Origin: Cylindrodendrum hubeiense
Lineage: Eukaryota > Ascomycota > Sordariomycetes > Hypocreales > Nectriaceae
Direction: 5' to 3'
DNA: 57,059 nucleotides
NCBI GenBank assembly: GCA_014621425.1
Contig: JAANBB010000257.1
Span: 1 to 57,059, forward strand
The notes beneath the pieces are model-generated. The model saw only the letters and a list, made by a program, of their open reading frames with translations, did no database searches and was not told the DNA's origin. This document shows, piece by piece, positions 21,815 through 32,300 of the stretch. Every line of letters begins with the position of its first letter. Within the stretch, counting starts at the first letter, position 1. A program made the position numbers and the translations under genes.

Positions 21815-24724
21815 ATGGGCCGGCTTAGCAGTATGGTCTCCAGGGCGGGGGAGATTGTGCAGCAGACGAATCAAGAGTATCAGCGGGCGAGGCAGGGACA
21901 GCAGCAGGGACAGCAGCAGGGACAGCAGCAACAGCCAGCGCAGTCTGGACAGTATGGGCAATATGGACAGCAGCCACAGTACGGCCAGCAACAATATCAT
22001 ACCCAGTATGGACAACCTTGGCAGCATCACCAGCAGCCATCTCAGCCGCATCACCAACAACCACCAGCGCAATCATCATCAACATCCTCATCCTCATGGC
22101 AGCAACAGCAGCATCAACAGACGCAATCTTACCCTCAGCATTCAGCTCAACCATCCGTAACTCCCCACCAACCGCCTCAACCCCAATACGACGCCCACCA
22201 AGCCGTCGCCGTCGCCGTCGCCCAGACCCAGCGCCAGCAAACAACCCAGGAATTCGTCCACCTGCCCCAGCAACACCAAACCGCTCGGGAGGCTGCCGCC
22301 CAGCAGGCCGAGGCGGATAGGCAGTATGCCGAGCGCTTGGCGGCACAGTACCGCGAGGAGTATGAACGGGAGATGCAGCTTGCGCAGCGGGAGGCGGAGA
22401 GGTTGAGGCTTGTGGCGGAGGAGGAGCAGAGAAAGAGGGCTGTTTCCATCCAGCAGCAGCAGCGAGAGCTTCAGCGGCAACAGCAGCTAGAGCACCAACA
22501 ACTGCAGCAGCAGATGCAACACTTGCAACTTGATACAGACATGCCGCCGCCGATGCCGCCGAGACCGCAGAGCAATGTCTACTTCCCTCCTCTGCCTCCG
22601 CCTCTACCGCTCCGGCCGGCTCAGACCTCCGGGGTGACTGGTTCGGCCCCGCCGGTTACCCCGGCTCGCCCGGGGGTTATTCACGGAGTTGGACGGGTCG
22701 GTGATTCGTCGGTGCCGCAGGCTTTGAGTCCGCAGACACCGGCCATGTCCTCGCTGCCACCTGCGGGTCAGGGCCGAGTTAGTTTGCAGCAGGGTGGTTC
22801 TGCTTCAACGAATCCGTTCAAGGAGGAGCCTGTTCACCAGAGCTATCAGGCTCCTTCTACACCACATTCTGTCACTTCGTCAGTGCCACAGCAGAGCTTC
22901 CCTCCTCCTCCTCCTCCTCCTCCCTCAAACCCATTCCAGGAGCGGGCTCCTCAGCAACCTGCGGCTCAATATGCTTCACAGGGAAGCTTCTCGCCTGCTC
23001 AACCTCCTCGGTCAAGGACGCCAGAACGCCCTCAATCCCATCCTTCAGGTGTGAAGCCGCTGGCTGAGTGCAGTGTAGACCCTGTCACATACGGCATGGA
23101 TTGGTTCTATCATCCAGATGTTCCGTCGTTCCTCATCTGCGCTCGATGCTACATCGACCACATTTACGACACCCGATTCCGGGATGTTTTCGCAAGGACA
23201 TTTCTTGACGACAAGAAGCCCCGGAAATGTATGTTCGGAACTCAACGTGTAAAGGACCGACTTTGGCCAGAGGCCATATCATCTGAAAACATTGCCCCAG
23301 TCATCAAATTTATGGAGAAAAGAGCGAAAATAAGTGAGTGCCCACAATCAGCCATGAAAGAGGGAGGAGACTGGTACATGACTGCAGAAATACCTGGCAT
23401 GACCATGTGCAAAGCATGCTACGAGGATGCTCTGATAGCAACGTCATTTGGAGAGCACTTTCAACTCAAGACCATCACCACGCAGTGTTTCTGTGACTCG
23501 GCGACTTGGTACATCAAGCGTCTGTTTGAAGACCATGCCAAGACCAGCAACTGGGCGGCCTTTTCCGAGGGCGTCAAGACTCGCCTACAACTCCCTCTCT
23601 GTCCTAAACAAGCGACCGTCAAGGGGAATGAACGAATCTGGTTCAAGTCCAAGCGCAAGCCAACCGCCCTCCAAGTGTGTGTTGCTTGTTATTATGACTA
23701 CTTTTATGGCACGACGGATGAGGATACGTTTGTGCGTGCCCCTGGGGCTAACATTGATACGCGGTGTGTAATGGGGCACCTCAACATTGTGATTCCGACA
23801 CATCATTCTCTCGCAAAGAAGAATCGTGAGATCTTCTGGACTGCTATCAACGGCTTAGACGAGCAGCCGTTCTGCGATGGAAATGGGACCACGGGAGCGG
23901 TCTGGTATACAATTCCGAGTGATCCCTCTGGTTTCGGCGTTTGTGGAGGCTGTTATGCCGGAATCATCCAGGTGTTAGGAGGAACGAAGGAATTTGTGCC
24001 AAAGCCGGGGACTTCAAAAGCCGACACGTTGCTGTGCTGTTTCAACCTGTCGCATCACCGAAGCAAGATATATCTGAACGCATACTCGGAATCTCTACTC
24101 AGAGGTGACTGGACACCGCTTTGTGAACTGGCCACCAAGTTTGGGAACGTGCTGCCCTGTCAAAGAGCGCAAATGAAGCAAGGCGGTGGCCGACGGGTCT
24201 GGGGATGGGGCGTCGCAGCTATTTGCGAGGAGTGCTATCTTACAGTAGCACAGGGTACCAGCCTGGAGAGCCGGTTCGTGCTAAACGGCCAGCGCGATCC
24301 CAAAGATAAGCAGCGCATGTGTGATCTCTACTCGCCACGAATGCGCCAGCTCTATGCGCAGGCGTGCGAGACAGGCGACCTTGCGGGCTTCCTAGCATAC
24401 GGCGAGCATCGCCACCTGGTCTGGACCCAGACCATTGCTGTGTGCGAGCAGATTCTGGTGCAGCAGCGGCTTGCGGCCATGCAGGCACAAATGCTAGGCA
24501 TATCGGGAAGTGCGTACAAGTCCATGGGCAGAACGATTGATGTTACCATGGGGCACAGCTATACTGTGGGCAATGCGTACGCTGGGTACGGTCATGCCAA
24601 TGAGTTTATGCTCCAAGGGCATGTTTACGATAGGCAGGCGGACGAAGCGAGGGCGAGTGTTATGAATCCGTCCAATATGATGAAGATTGATATATTGGAG
24701 CAGAGGTGGAGGGAGGTTGAGTGA
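21815..24724 (+). CDS. Glutamine-rich protein with five tandem Cys/Trp modules
   Basis: Intronless, 969 residues; not a family I can name. Residues 1 to ~150 are Q/Y/G/H-rich (GQQQ and YGQ repeats), ~155-235 is a charged coiled-coil-like segment rich in Q, E and R, and ~235-410 is Pro-rich with an eight-Pro run. From ~415 the protein changes to five ordered units of about 90 residues. Each has a single Cys, a W-Y/F pair, then C-x2-C-Y and a later Cys. The C-x2-C-Y sites are CARCY (~442), CKACY (~532), CVACY (~622), CGGCY (~710) and CEECY (~804). The spacing of four Cys per unit suggests one zinc site per module. A prion-like/IDR N-terminus joined to folded metal-binding repeats suggests a scaffold or RNA/protein-binding role, but this is inference. 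Confidence 0.82.
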   Translation: MGRLSSMVSRAGEIVQQTNQEYQRARQGQQQGQQQGQQQQPAQSGQYGQYGQQPQYGQQQYHTQYGQPWQHHQQPSQPHHQQPPAQSSSTSSSSWQQQQHQQTQSYPQHSAQPSVTPHQPPQPQYDAHQAVAVAVAQTQRQQTTQEFVHLPQQHQTAREAAAQQAEADRQYAERLAAQYREEYEREMQLAQREAERLRLVAEEEQRKRAVSIQQQQRELQRQQQLEHQQLQQQMQHLQLDTDMPPPMPPRPQSNVYFPPLPPPLPLRPAQTSGVTGSAPPVTPARPGVIHGVGRVGDSSVPQALSPQTPAMSSLPPAGQGRVSLQQGGSASTNPFKEEPVHQSYQAPSTPHSVTSSVPQQSFPPPPPPPPSNPFQERAPQQPAAQYASQGSFSPAQPPRSRTPERPQSHPSGVKPLAECSVDPVTYGMDWFYHPDVPSFLICARCYIDHIYDTRFRDVFARTFLDDKKPRKCMFGTQRVKDRLWPEAISSENIAPVIKFMEKRAKISECPQSAMKEGGDWYMTAEIPGMTMCKACYEDALIATSFGEHFQLKTITTQCFCDSATWYIKRLFEDHAKTSNWAAFSEGVKTRLQLPLCPKQATVKGNERIWFKSKRKPTALQVCVACYYDYFYGTTDEDTFVRAPGANIDTRCVMGHLNIVIPTHHSLAKKNREIFWTAINGLDEQPFCDGNGTTGAVWYTIPSDPSGFGVCGGCYAGIIQVLGGTKEFVPKPGTSKADTLLCCFNLSHHRSKIYLNAYSESLLRGDWTPLCELATKFGNVLPCQRAQMKQGGGRRVWGWGVAAICEECYLTVAQGTSLESRFVLNGQRDPKDKQRMCDLYSPRMRQLYAQACETGDLAGFLAYGEHRHLVWTQTIAVCEQILVQQRLAAMQAQMLGISGSAYKSMGRTIDVTMGHSYTVGNAYAGYGHANEFMLQGHVYDRQADEARASVMNPSNMMKIDILEQRWREVE

Positions 24725-24890
24725 TACGGACGAGAGTACTTTGGGATGTAGAACATATATACGACGTATCTTGCACGCTTATGTAGAATACAATTCATGG
24801 AATGACCAGATGCTTTTAACTCGCCCCCTTGTGAGACCATTTATAACATGACAACCCCGATAGACAATTTGCTTTTGCAGTTCCCCTTTT

Positions 24891-26736
24891 CTAAAAGACC
24901 AGCTCCCATACATCCAGCGTGGACATGGTGACCCGCACGCCCATCCACGACGCCGCTTTGCCGAGAATCAAGTACTTGCCATCTCCGCTAAACGTGGCTG
25001 CGGTGACGTATCCGCTCTGGAACTTGATGGTATACAGCACCTTGCCCGAGTAGAGATCGCTAATATCCACGCCGTCGTCGGTCCGGCAGCACATGAAGCG
25101 GCAGTCCTTGGAGATGGCGATGGGCCAGCCTTCGCGCGTGCGACGCGAGCCGAGGCTGTACGACTCGAGGTCCGACGTGGCGGTGTTCCAGTGGTAGACG
25201 GTATCGCCGCGGATGGAGACAATGACGTCGCCGTTGGGCGTCACGCCGAGGAACAGCGGCTTCTTCCACGTGTCGGTGTCCAGCTTGGCCAGTGATTTGC
25301 CCGTGTCTGGGTTTGTGAGGCGGATCGTGCCGTCGAGGGACTGCGAGACGAGCGTCTTGGAGTCCGGGGTGAAGACGGCGTGGGTGACTTCGTCGAGATG
25401 GCACGATATGACGCGCGACTTGTCCAGCACGGCGCCGGACTTGACGTCGATCAGGGCGATGCGGTTCCGGGCGCTTCCTACTGCCAGCCATCGGCCATCT
25501 GCCGAGAAGCCGAACGGTTTGGCACCTGGCCAGCGCATCTGCTGCATCCTCCGGCCGTTGATGTAGTCGCCCAGGTGGACGACGGGCTTCTTAAAGGTGG
25601 CGCCGTCATGGGTCAGTGCATTGAGATCCTTGGCGTCCTCCTCGCACAGATAAGCCCAAGAGCGGCCATTTTCGGCAAAGTTCATGTGGACGCCGTGCTG
25701 GTTGGACAGACAGGAGACCTGGTTCGCCTGGGTGTCGAAGAAACGCGTGGGGGGATCCATGGTGGACACGGCGATGGTGGGCTTGTCATGGCGCATGAGG
25801 AATGAGATCTGGACGACCTCGTGGTTGGAAAGCTCTTTCTTGGCGAGGTGGCGGAGGCTGATGGATAGGGGTGCTGGGTTGGCGATGCCGATGGCGTTGT
25901 AGTCGGGAATTTCAGGGTCCATCTCCGAGTGGAGGGACGAGACTGCGGTTCTGTGTTTGCGTGAGCTGGATGTATCTTGACGGAGTACACAGATACGAAG
26001 GGATAAAGGGGTGAATCATGCATACACTGGAGCAGCAACTGGAGTGTTGCCATTTAATTCCGGGACAAAGAGGTTCGTGGATGTCTGCTCCATGTACTCC
26101 TGCAGGGCCTCGACAAACTCGATGAGGGCGGGCTGATGAGTCTGGACACGAAGGTCATCATTTTCAGAGTCTTCGTTCAACCGCACTCGCAGGTTGTAGG
26201 CCTCCTGGAGGATCTGGGAGCTGTTGTAAGGCGGCAGCTCGTTCTGGCCAGAGGGCTGGAAGTTGATGGCGCTGGTGGTGGTTAGTGGCGATTTGGGGTC
26301 AGAATTCATACATGACTGACAATAATAAAGCATCCAATCCCAGATTCATGGCAATCCGTGAGCTCTCGGCCAATCTACCGAGAGGCGACAGCCGTTCAGC
26401 GGTGTGCTCAAACCACGCCTGCGACCTCTCCTCGGTGCCATCCGGGCGGTGAAGCGCATCGTTGATCTCCTCGATTAGAAAGCCCGCACCCTCGACGACA
26501 TTCTTCAGCGTCACCGACAGCTTTGCTGGCAGCGCGACAGTCCCCTGGTCGAGGGCGTCGGCGTCGTGGCTCATCAAACGCGCCACCAACTGAATCTCGG
26601 ACAGCTCCCGGGACAGCACGCTGAGATCCGGCCGCGCCGCCGGGTACGAGACGACAAAGTCGCCGAGGGCGTCGCCGGTGCCGGTGACGGCGGCGAGGAG
26701 CGCCGCGCAGAGGGGGGCGAGATGTTCGCCGCCCAT
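24891..26736 (-). CDS. Helical N-terminal domain fused to WD40-like propeller, 3 exons (proposed)
   Basis: Read in the minus direction, exons are 26736-26312, 26271-26026 and 25950-24891 (1731 nt, 576 residues). Intron 1 (40 bp) has GTATGA, branch CACTAAC and acceptor ACCAG. Intron 2 (75 bp) has GTATGC, CTCAC and CACAG, and joins APV to TAVSSLHSEMDPEIPDY in frame. Without intron 2 there would be two genes 93 bp apart (26736-26016, 226 residues; 25922-24891, 343 residues). The N-terminal ~140 residues are helical (LAPLCAALLAAVTGTGDALGDF, then LSVLSRELSEIQLVARLM) and resemble the helical leading domain of fungal STAND/ankyrin proteins. The C-terminal half has WD40-like strands (FGFSADGRWLAVGSARNRIALID, VFTPDSKTLVSQSLDGTIRL). 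No NACHT ATPase lies between. Function unknown. Confidence 0.65.
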
Positions 26737-28002
26737 GGTGGCGTGAAATTGACGACGCAGCAGTGAGCGACGGCTTGCCAGCAAACGAGTAAACGAGTGA
26801 AGGGTTGCGGGATAATCGGATGTTGAGGCGTGAAGCGGAGCGTCTCGGGTGCCGGGGGGTTTTCGCTCAGCTCGGGGACGTCGGTACAACGAGGGCTACC
26901 ATGATGGAAGCGGCAGAAGAGCTGTCCGCTGCATTGCCCAACATGAGGCTGCGAAATTGGAGGATTTTGGCACGGAGCACCTCGCCACGACGTCACGCCC
27001 GGGATCGGCGGAGGTGACAGGCGACTAGCCCCGGACGTACGACACGACACACGACGCGGAAGATCTGGGCGGCAGGTGTTGGCGAGCGCGCTATGACACG
27101 ACAGTGGAGAGACTCAGGCTGTGGAGAGACTCAGGCTGTGGAGAGACTCAGGCTGTGGAGAGACTCGGCCCTGCGCTGGGAAGAGGGACATGTGCCATTC
27201 GCAGATGCAGACGAGGGGAGGGGATTAATAATGGCCAGAGTCACGGCGGAACGGGGCAGACGCGCCGGAGGCTTGGCTGCCGGGCTTGGCCTAATGGCAT
27301 CCCGCGATAGTTGAATACTAGTCTCTCGTTTCGGGAGATGGACGCGGGATGCGCTCCAGCAATTGGCCGCCCGACAATCCAAGCCCAGACAGGCCGTCAA
27401 CGACTCTCGGCGTCCAATAGCCAAGTCCCGGCCGAGTGCCAAGTCTCGGCGGCCCAAACGAGCAAAATCTCGGCCGGCGAGCGGCTGCCACGCTCGGCGC
27501 GACGAGCCGAGACGGCGCCGCTTGTTAGTCACGCTCGAGCGTCATGAGGTAAAGCGACTCGGCCCTGCCGGGGTGGACATGCCCGCGCCCGAGACCGGAC
27601 GGACGGCCCACGCCTGCATTTCTACTGTCCACCGAGGCGTTCATTCGCCGAGTTGGCTGCAGGAATCTGGGGGAGACGAGAGGATTTTTTGGCGAGAACA
27701 TGGGGTTGTGTGGAGGAGGGGCTGTCGTGTGGGGGACGGGCTAGTAGCAATTCGAACCAGCAGGAAATCATTAGGACCGAGACCGTTTTGTAGCTTTAGT
27801 TGCTAAGTACTGGGAAAATAAGTGGCATATATCTAGAGCTTGCATTAAATCTGTAAGCAGGGAATAAATTACAAAGAGCACCCATTACCTCGTAGTCCAC
27901 CCTCCACTTAACCCCCCTCGCTAATCCGTTCCACTCTATCCATTCAATCTACAATCATTCTAGCAAGACCAAAGTCGAAAACAGAAGAGACGCACAGTAC
28001 TC
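26737..28002. other. Intergenic, 1.27 kb, with tandem repeat
   Basis: Promoter of the helical-WD40 gene on the left and 3' flank of the APH-like gene on the right. The middle (27300-27600) is CGG/CGAG-rich with short near-repeats of CGGC. No gene was recognised. Open frames at 27093-27532 are created by the tandem repeat and its surroundings. Confidence 0.5.
27104..27168 (+). repeat. 17-bp tandem repeat, 3.8 copies
   Basis: Units of GTGGAGAGACTCAGGCT at 27104-27120, 27121-27137 and 27138-27154 are identical, followed by a 14-base partial copy (27155-27168) with the last two bases changed. Identity between copies suggests recent expansion. Confidence 0.9.
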
Positions 28003-29358
28003 CTATTCCCAATAGCCCTGGGAGTCATCTGACGGCGAGGGCGAAGGGGGAAGGGGAACTTCGCTGCCGGCAAGCTCAACTGACTGGTAGTCGTCCCGCG
28101 AAAGCACGGTGAAGCTGAAGTCCTCTCCATCCCTTACAAAGGTGAAAGGCCTGGGCAGCGATTCCATCAGAGGCACGAAGTTCTGTTGGCTGTGTACTGC
28201 TTCGGGGAAATTGCGTTCATAGTTGGCAGAATTCTCGGGGAATCCCTTCTCCCCCAGCCGCTTCTGGAGCAGGAAACGCCATTCCTGGCGTCCTTTCAAC
28301 GTTTCGACGAGCTTCTGAAACAGGACCCTCCGGTCTTCCGTTTCCTTCCAGTTTTGATCGACTCTGTCAAATAGCAACGCCATCGCCTGTCCTCCCTCCT
28401 GCACCATCTCCGCGATGTTTGTGATGGGCTGGAACGGAGAGGTTGGCTCCTCTGCTTCCTCCGCGTCGACAATACGGTTGAACAGGTTCTCACTTTCCTT
28501 CATTTCCTTCGGATCACAGTCCACGTGCGCATAGTCCGACATGCAGAGCTTGGTCCGAGTCCACGCTTTGGGAAGGAATGCACTCAGGTACCAAGTGTGC
28601 ACACCAATGGGCTCATCTGTGCCGTTGACAAAGATATTGCCAGGCGATAGGTCGTTGAGACTCAAGTGAAATGTCGAGCAGTCCATCTTCAGAGCCTCGG
28701 CCACAAGAACGAGCTCGTCGTGCGTAGGCGGCGTGTGGTAATATTCCGGCTTGAAGAGCATTTCGCGCACCATGCCGCCATCAGGCGCACACAGCGTATC
28801 GGACTGAAACTCTGCAAGCTTCTGGACCATGTTGGCAGTTTGATCGACGTAGTACTTTTTTTCATCGGGCTGCAGCGTATGCCAGATGTGACCCAGACAG
28901 GTGCCAGGCAAGTTTCCCCGAAGAAGGTAGAATTGGCCGTCGATTTCCGCCTCATAGAGAATTGGACGCGTGCGAAATCCCAAGTCCCCTTTGCTTTGGA
29001 TGTATTCCAGCATACGGTGCTCTCGGCTGTACCATGACGGCAGCCGAGTATCGATCTTCATGCTGGCATTGCCAATATGCCAAGTTGCCACTCTGCCATT
29101 CCATGAAGTCAGCTCAAACAACGGATCGATAGTCCCAAACGCCACCAGGCGAGTTTTTGGTTCTGGGGATGGGGCTGGGGAGAGTGTGAAGAAGTCGCCT
29201 TCTCCAGTCTCCCAGCAAGGGCAGTCTGAAGAGCGTGTGTCCTGTCGGGAGATGATAAGTTTTCCGTCGAGGAGCCAGGAGTTGTCGTCGATCTCCTGCA
29301 CCATTTCCATAGAGCTTACAAGAAGAGCATGTTCAGGAACAATGGGTGGGTCTGACAT
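28003..29358 (-). CDS. Aminoglycoside-phosphotransferase-fold (APH) protein, probably degenerate
   Basis: Intronless, 451 residues. The central part follows the APH/choline-kinase C-lobe: a helical region (YYVDQTANMVQKLAEFQS), then HLSLNDLSPGNIFVN (~231-245), which corresponds to the catalytic loop H-x-D-x4-N. D236 and N241 are present, but the residues before the Asp differ (Ser-Leu-Asn). The metal-binding D-W-E that normally follows appears as T-W-Y (~255-257) in IGVHTWYLSAFLP. The N-lobe nucleotide motif is also not obvious. Fungi carry many APH-like proteins of unknown substrate, and a non-catalytic binding role is plausible here. The start was taken at 29358, the first Met in the frame. 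Confidence 0.72.
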   Translation of the reverse strand: MSDPPIVPEHALLVSSMEMVQEIDDNSWLLDGKLIISRQDTRSSDCPCWETGEGDFFTLSPAPSPEPKTRLVAFGTIDPLFELTSWNGRVATWHIGNASMKIDTRLPSWYSREHRMLEYIQSKGDLGFRTRPILYEAEIDGQFYLLRGNLPGTCLGHIWHTLQPDEKKYYVDQTANMVQKLAEFQSDTLCAPDGGMVREMLFKPEYYHTPPTHDELVLVAEALKMDCSTFHLSLNDLSPGNIFVNGTDEPIGVHTWYLSAFLPKAWTRTKLCMSDYAHVDCDPKEMKESENLFNRIVDAEEAEEPTSPFQPITNIAEMVQEGGQAMALLFDRVDQNWKETEDRRVLFQKLVETLKGRQEWRFLLQKRLGEKGFPENSANYERNFPEAVHSQQNFVPLMESLPRPFTFVRDGEDFSFTVLSRDDYQSVELAGSEVPLPPSPSPSDDSQGYWE

Positions 29359-32300
29359 CGTGAATGGAAGGGCTGGTGGGTAGTTGGTTTTCTGGTGGTG
29401 CTGGCGGTGCCGGCAGTTGGTTGATAGGGTTGATGGTAGTTTGTGACAATGTATGTCTTGGTGAGTTTACTTAATATGGAGTATTTGTTGGAAGAGATAT
29501 CCATATTTATACTCATCTGATTCAAGCGGTCTTTACTTTGTACTTCAAATGCATACTTCAAAATGATCTCTGCTGTTCTCATGTTGCGGTGTTCATTTGG
29601 TTTACCCTATTTACCCTCCTCACTTTCAAGGCCGTGTTCTAGCACCTGTGCATCATGTAATTTACTTAGTTTATGTTCTATACATTCCCCTTTCTGTTCA
29701 CAGTTTCCTTTCTTGTCACACTTCTATTACGTCCCGCTGTACATAGGCATGTTACTACACCATATCCGGGCTCATCTAGATCATAGCAAGAGGGCGGTCG
29801 GGATGCGCAATTGATTATAAGAACAGTAATTTCGGTCTCTTATTTCGATGAGATGATTTGATATGTTCTTCGGTTACTTGGTTGAAGGTTAAGCAATCTA
29901 CGCTAAACTTCCTCCTGCGTGGAAATAGTAATTGTTGTACAACAAACAGCGATACTCTACTTATATTCTGGCCACGGCAATGTGATGTTTATATCCCAAA
30001 CATAAACGCTCCTAACCCAACACTGGCGTAGCAACGTTCCAGAGCATGTAAATCAAATTGGTGTTCATGTGGACGCCTGAACAAGATTGAACATGAGATG
30101 GCAAACTACTGAAATGGTGGAGACAAAGGCTGTGGGACAAAGTGATTGATTGAATCGATGGTGGTGAGCGCATACTCAAAACGGCGGCGTGACCGTTATA
30201 TGAAGAGGGCGTGTTAAACGGGGGGTACTCCGTTTTAGATCTACTGGATAAACCTTTATTCCGACCCGCCCTCCCTTGCTAAAGGATGACGGCGTGTAAT
30301 TGCAGGATTACCAGGGAACTAGTTTTAGAAAAAGCCCTTTGTTGGGCAAATGCAAGAGGGATGCAGGCAGGCGAAACGGGAGAAATCAAGGAGGAATGTG
30401 ACAGACCTGCATGGCAATGATGGCATAGCTGGTGTTTTCGGTGCGGCGTGCCTGCCGGCGACTCCATATGACGGCATAGACGGCGATGAGTGTGATATCT
30501 CGAGTTCTCGACTGGGCAGCTCGCCTGGGTAGCAGCTCTACTGGGTACCCGATTCTGACGACTGTCTCGCTCGCACATAATCGCACATAATCCAAGCATC
30601 GTAAGACTGTGTGGGCCTGTGCGCGATAGGCTCCCTCGCCGTCCTCATCTAGTCGCCGCTCACTGCTGATGTGCGGTGTCGTGTCCATGCATCACTGCGT
30701 CCGCGCCGGAACGCCGGGAATGACAAGTGGAAAGGAACCGCGCCACAGTGGTTGACGAGGTTTTAATTGCTCGTGTCGATGATACACATCCTAGACGGGC
30801 CTCTGCGGTTCGGGGACGAACCTGGGCGGGAGGGCGTGGTGCGGGAATGGCGATCAATGGTCTGGTCGATTCGGATCGAGACCGACATTGCTGAGGATGG
30901 CAGCTGAAACGGAGCGCCTGAGCCACAGCGCGTGGGGGAAGTGGCTGTGAAGGAGACTTTTCTTCAGGTCTGGTGATGAGGCTTGGACGGGGGGCAGTCA
31001 GCGCTCTAGTCTAACGCTCGAATTAGTCCAGCGCTTGGGCAGACAGACATTTTCACCAACACGACGCTCGCCTCTTCCGCTCGCCTCTCCCGGCGCCAAC
31101 GCCAGCACACAATTACGGAGAAAACTCGCTGTACCTGAGACGGGGAATGAGACTCGTGCTGAGACGGCGGCACACATGCTGGAAATGGAAATAGAAAGGA
31201 AGCCTGGGCATCGGGGCAGGCAGGGAGGATCTACAGCCAAGCAGCGATCTACGGGGCGGCGCCGCAGCGTTAGTTGCTCCGTCTCGATAGCACATCCCAG
31301 CCTGCCAGCCTCTTACGGGAGTCACAGCTCCGTCCAGCTCCGTCCAATGACTGCTCGGTTCAGTGCTAGGAGCCCTTGACTGCCTTTGACGGCCCTTGAC
31401 TGCCCGCCCTCGCCTGCCCTCGCCAGCTGAGACGTCGTCGCACACCCCGGCCGGAACCGCTGAAGCACAGTCAAGGCCCAACCCAGACCCAAACCCAGAC
31501 AGACCCAGACCCAGCCCCGTCGCTGTTTGATAGGGCCCCGTCAGTACCACATGGCGCGCCCTCAGTGATCGAATCGTCGCCCAGCCGTCCGCCATGGGGC
31601 CATTGGCGACATTTGGCGACTGATTGGGCCATGGACGTGTCTGCGCTGCACCGCCGACATCCTGTAAAGGACTCTGGGGCTGCCAGACCCTTGTCGGCCT
31701 GGACAGAACAAGCCGGACCGCTGCATGGCACGCACCGAGACGGCCAGGAGCAGGCCTCCCAACACCAGCCATCCCTACCCCCCTTGGTTCCGGCGCACGC
31801 GCTATCACTGCACAGGCGCCTGACGGAGCGCCTCCCGCCAATCGGCAGCGACTCCATTACCAGGAGCCGGGGCTTTTGGGCTTTTGGGACGAGGGGGACT
31901 TTGGGTGCTGAGTGAGTGCGTGCGTGCGTGTGTGACGGGCGAAACTGGGCGGATGGGACGACGTGGGAGCGAAGACAAACGTGGTGAGACGATTCCGACG
32001 CTGCATCTGCCCAGAGAGAGGCACACAGACACACACGCGAACGAGTTTTGCTCGTTTAGCAGGGCGCCTCCCAGAGCGCTGAGTGAGCTCCGGGATAGGG
32101 AAGCCAGGCGGACCCAGAGCAAGACTGCGTTCAAGAATCCCTCCGAGATGCATTGTTGCACGACGGAGTACATGCAGTCAAGCACCAGATTCCGGGCTCC
32201 TCGCCCACCCTCACGGCCCAGCAGAGGCCAGTCGACGCTTGGGTTCTGCAGGACGCATGCACGGTTGCCATCATTGTGCATCCGATGGTCTCTCTCTCCC

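Noticed and set aside
22150..22480. Long antisense frames over the Q-rich gene
   Set aside because: They arise from CAG/CAA codon repeats, which read as Leu/Ala/Cys on the other strand.
31113..31841. 242-residue minus-strand frame and several overlapping frames
   Set aside because: Frames on both strands are equally long, as expected of GC-rich non-coding DNA; no motif or splice pattern.
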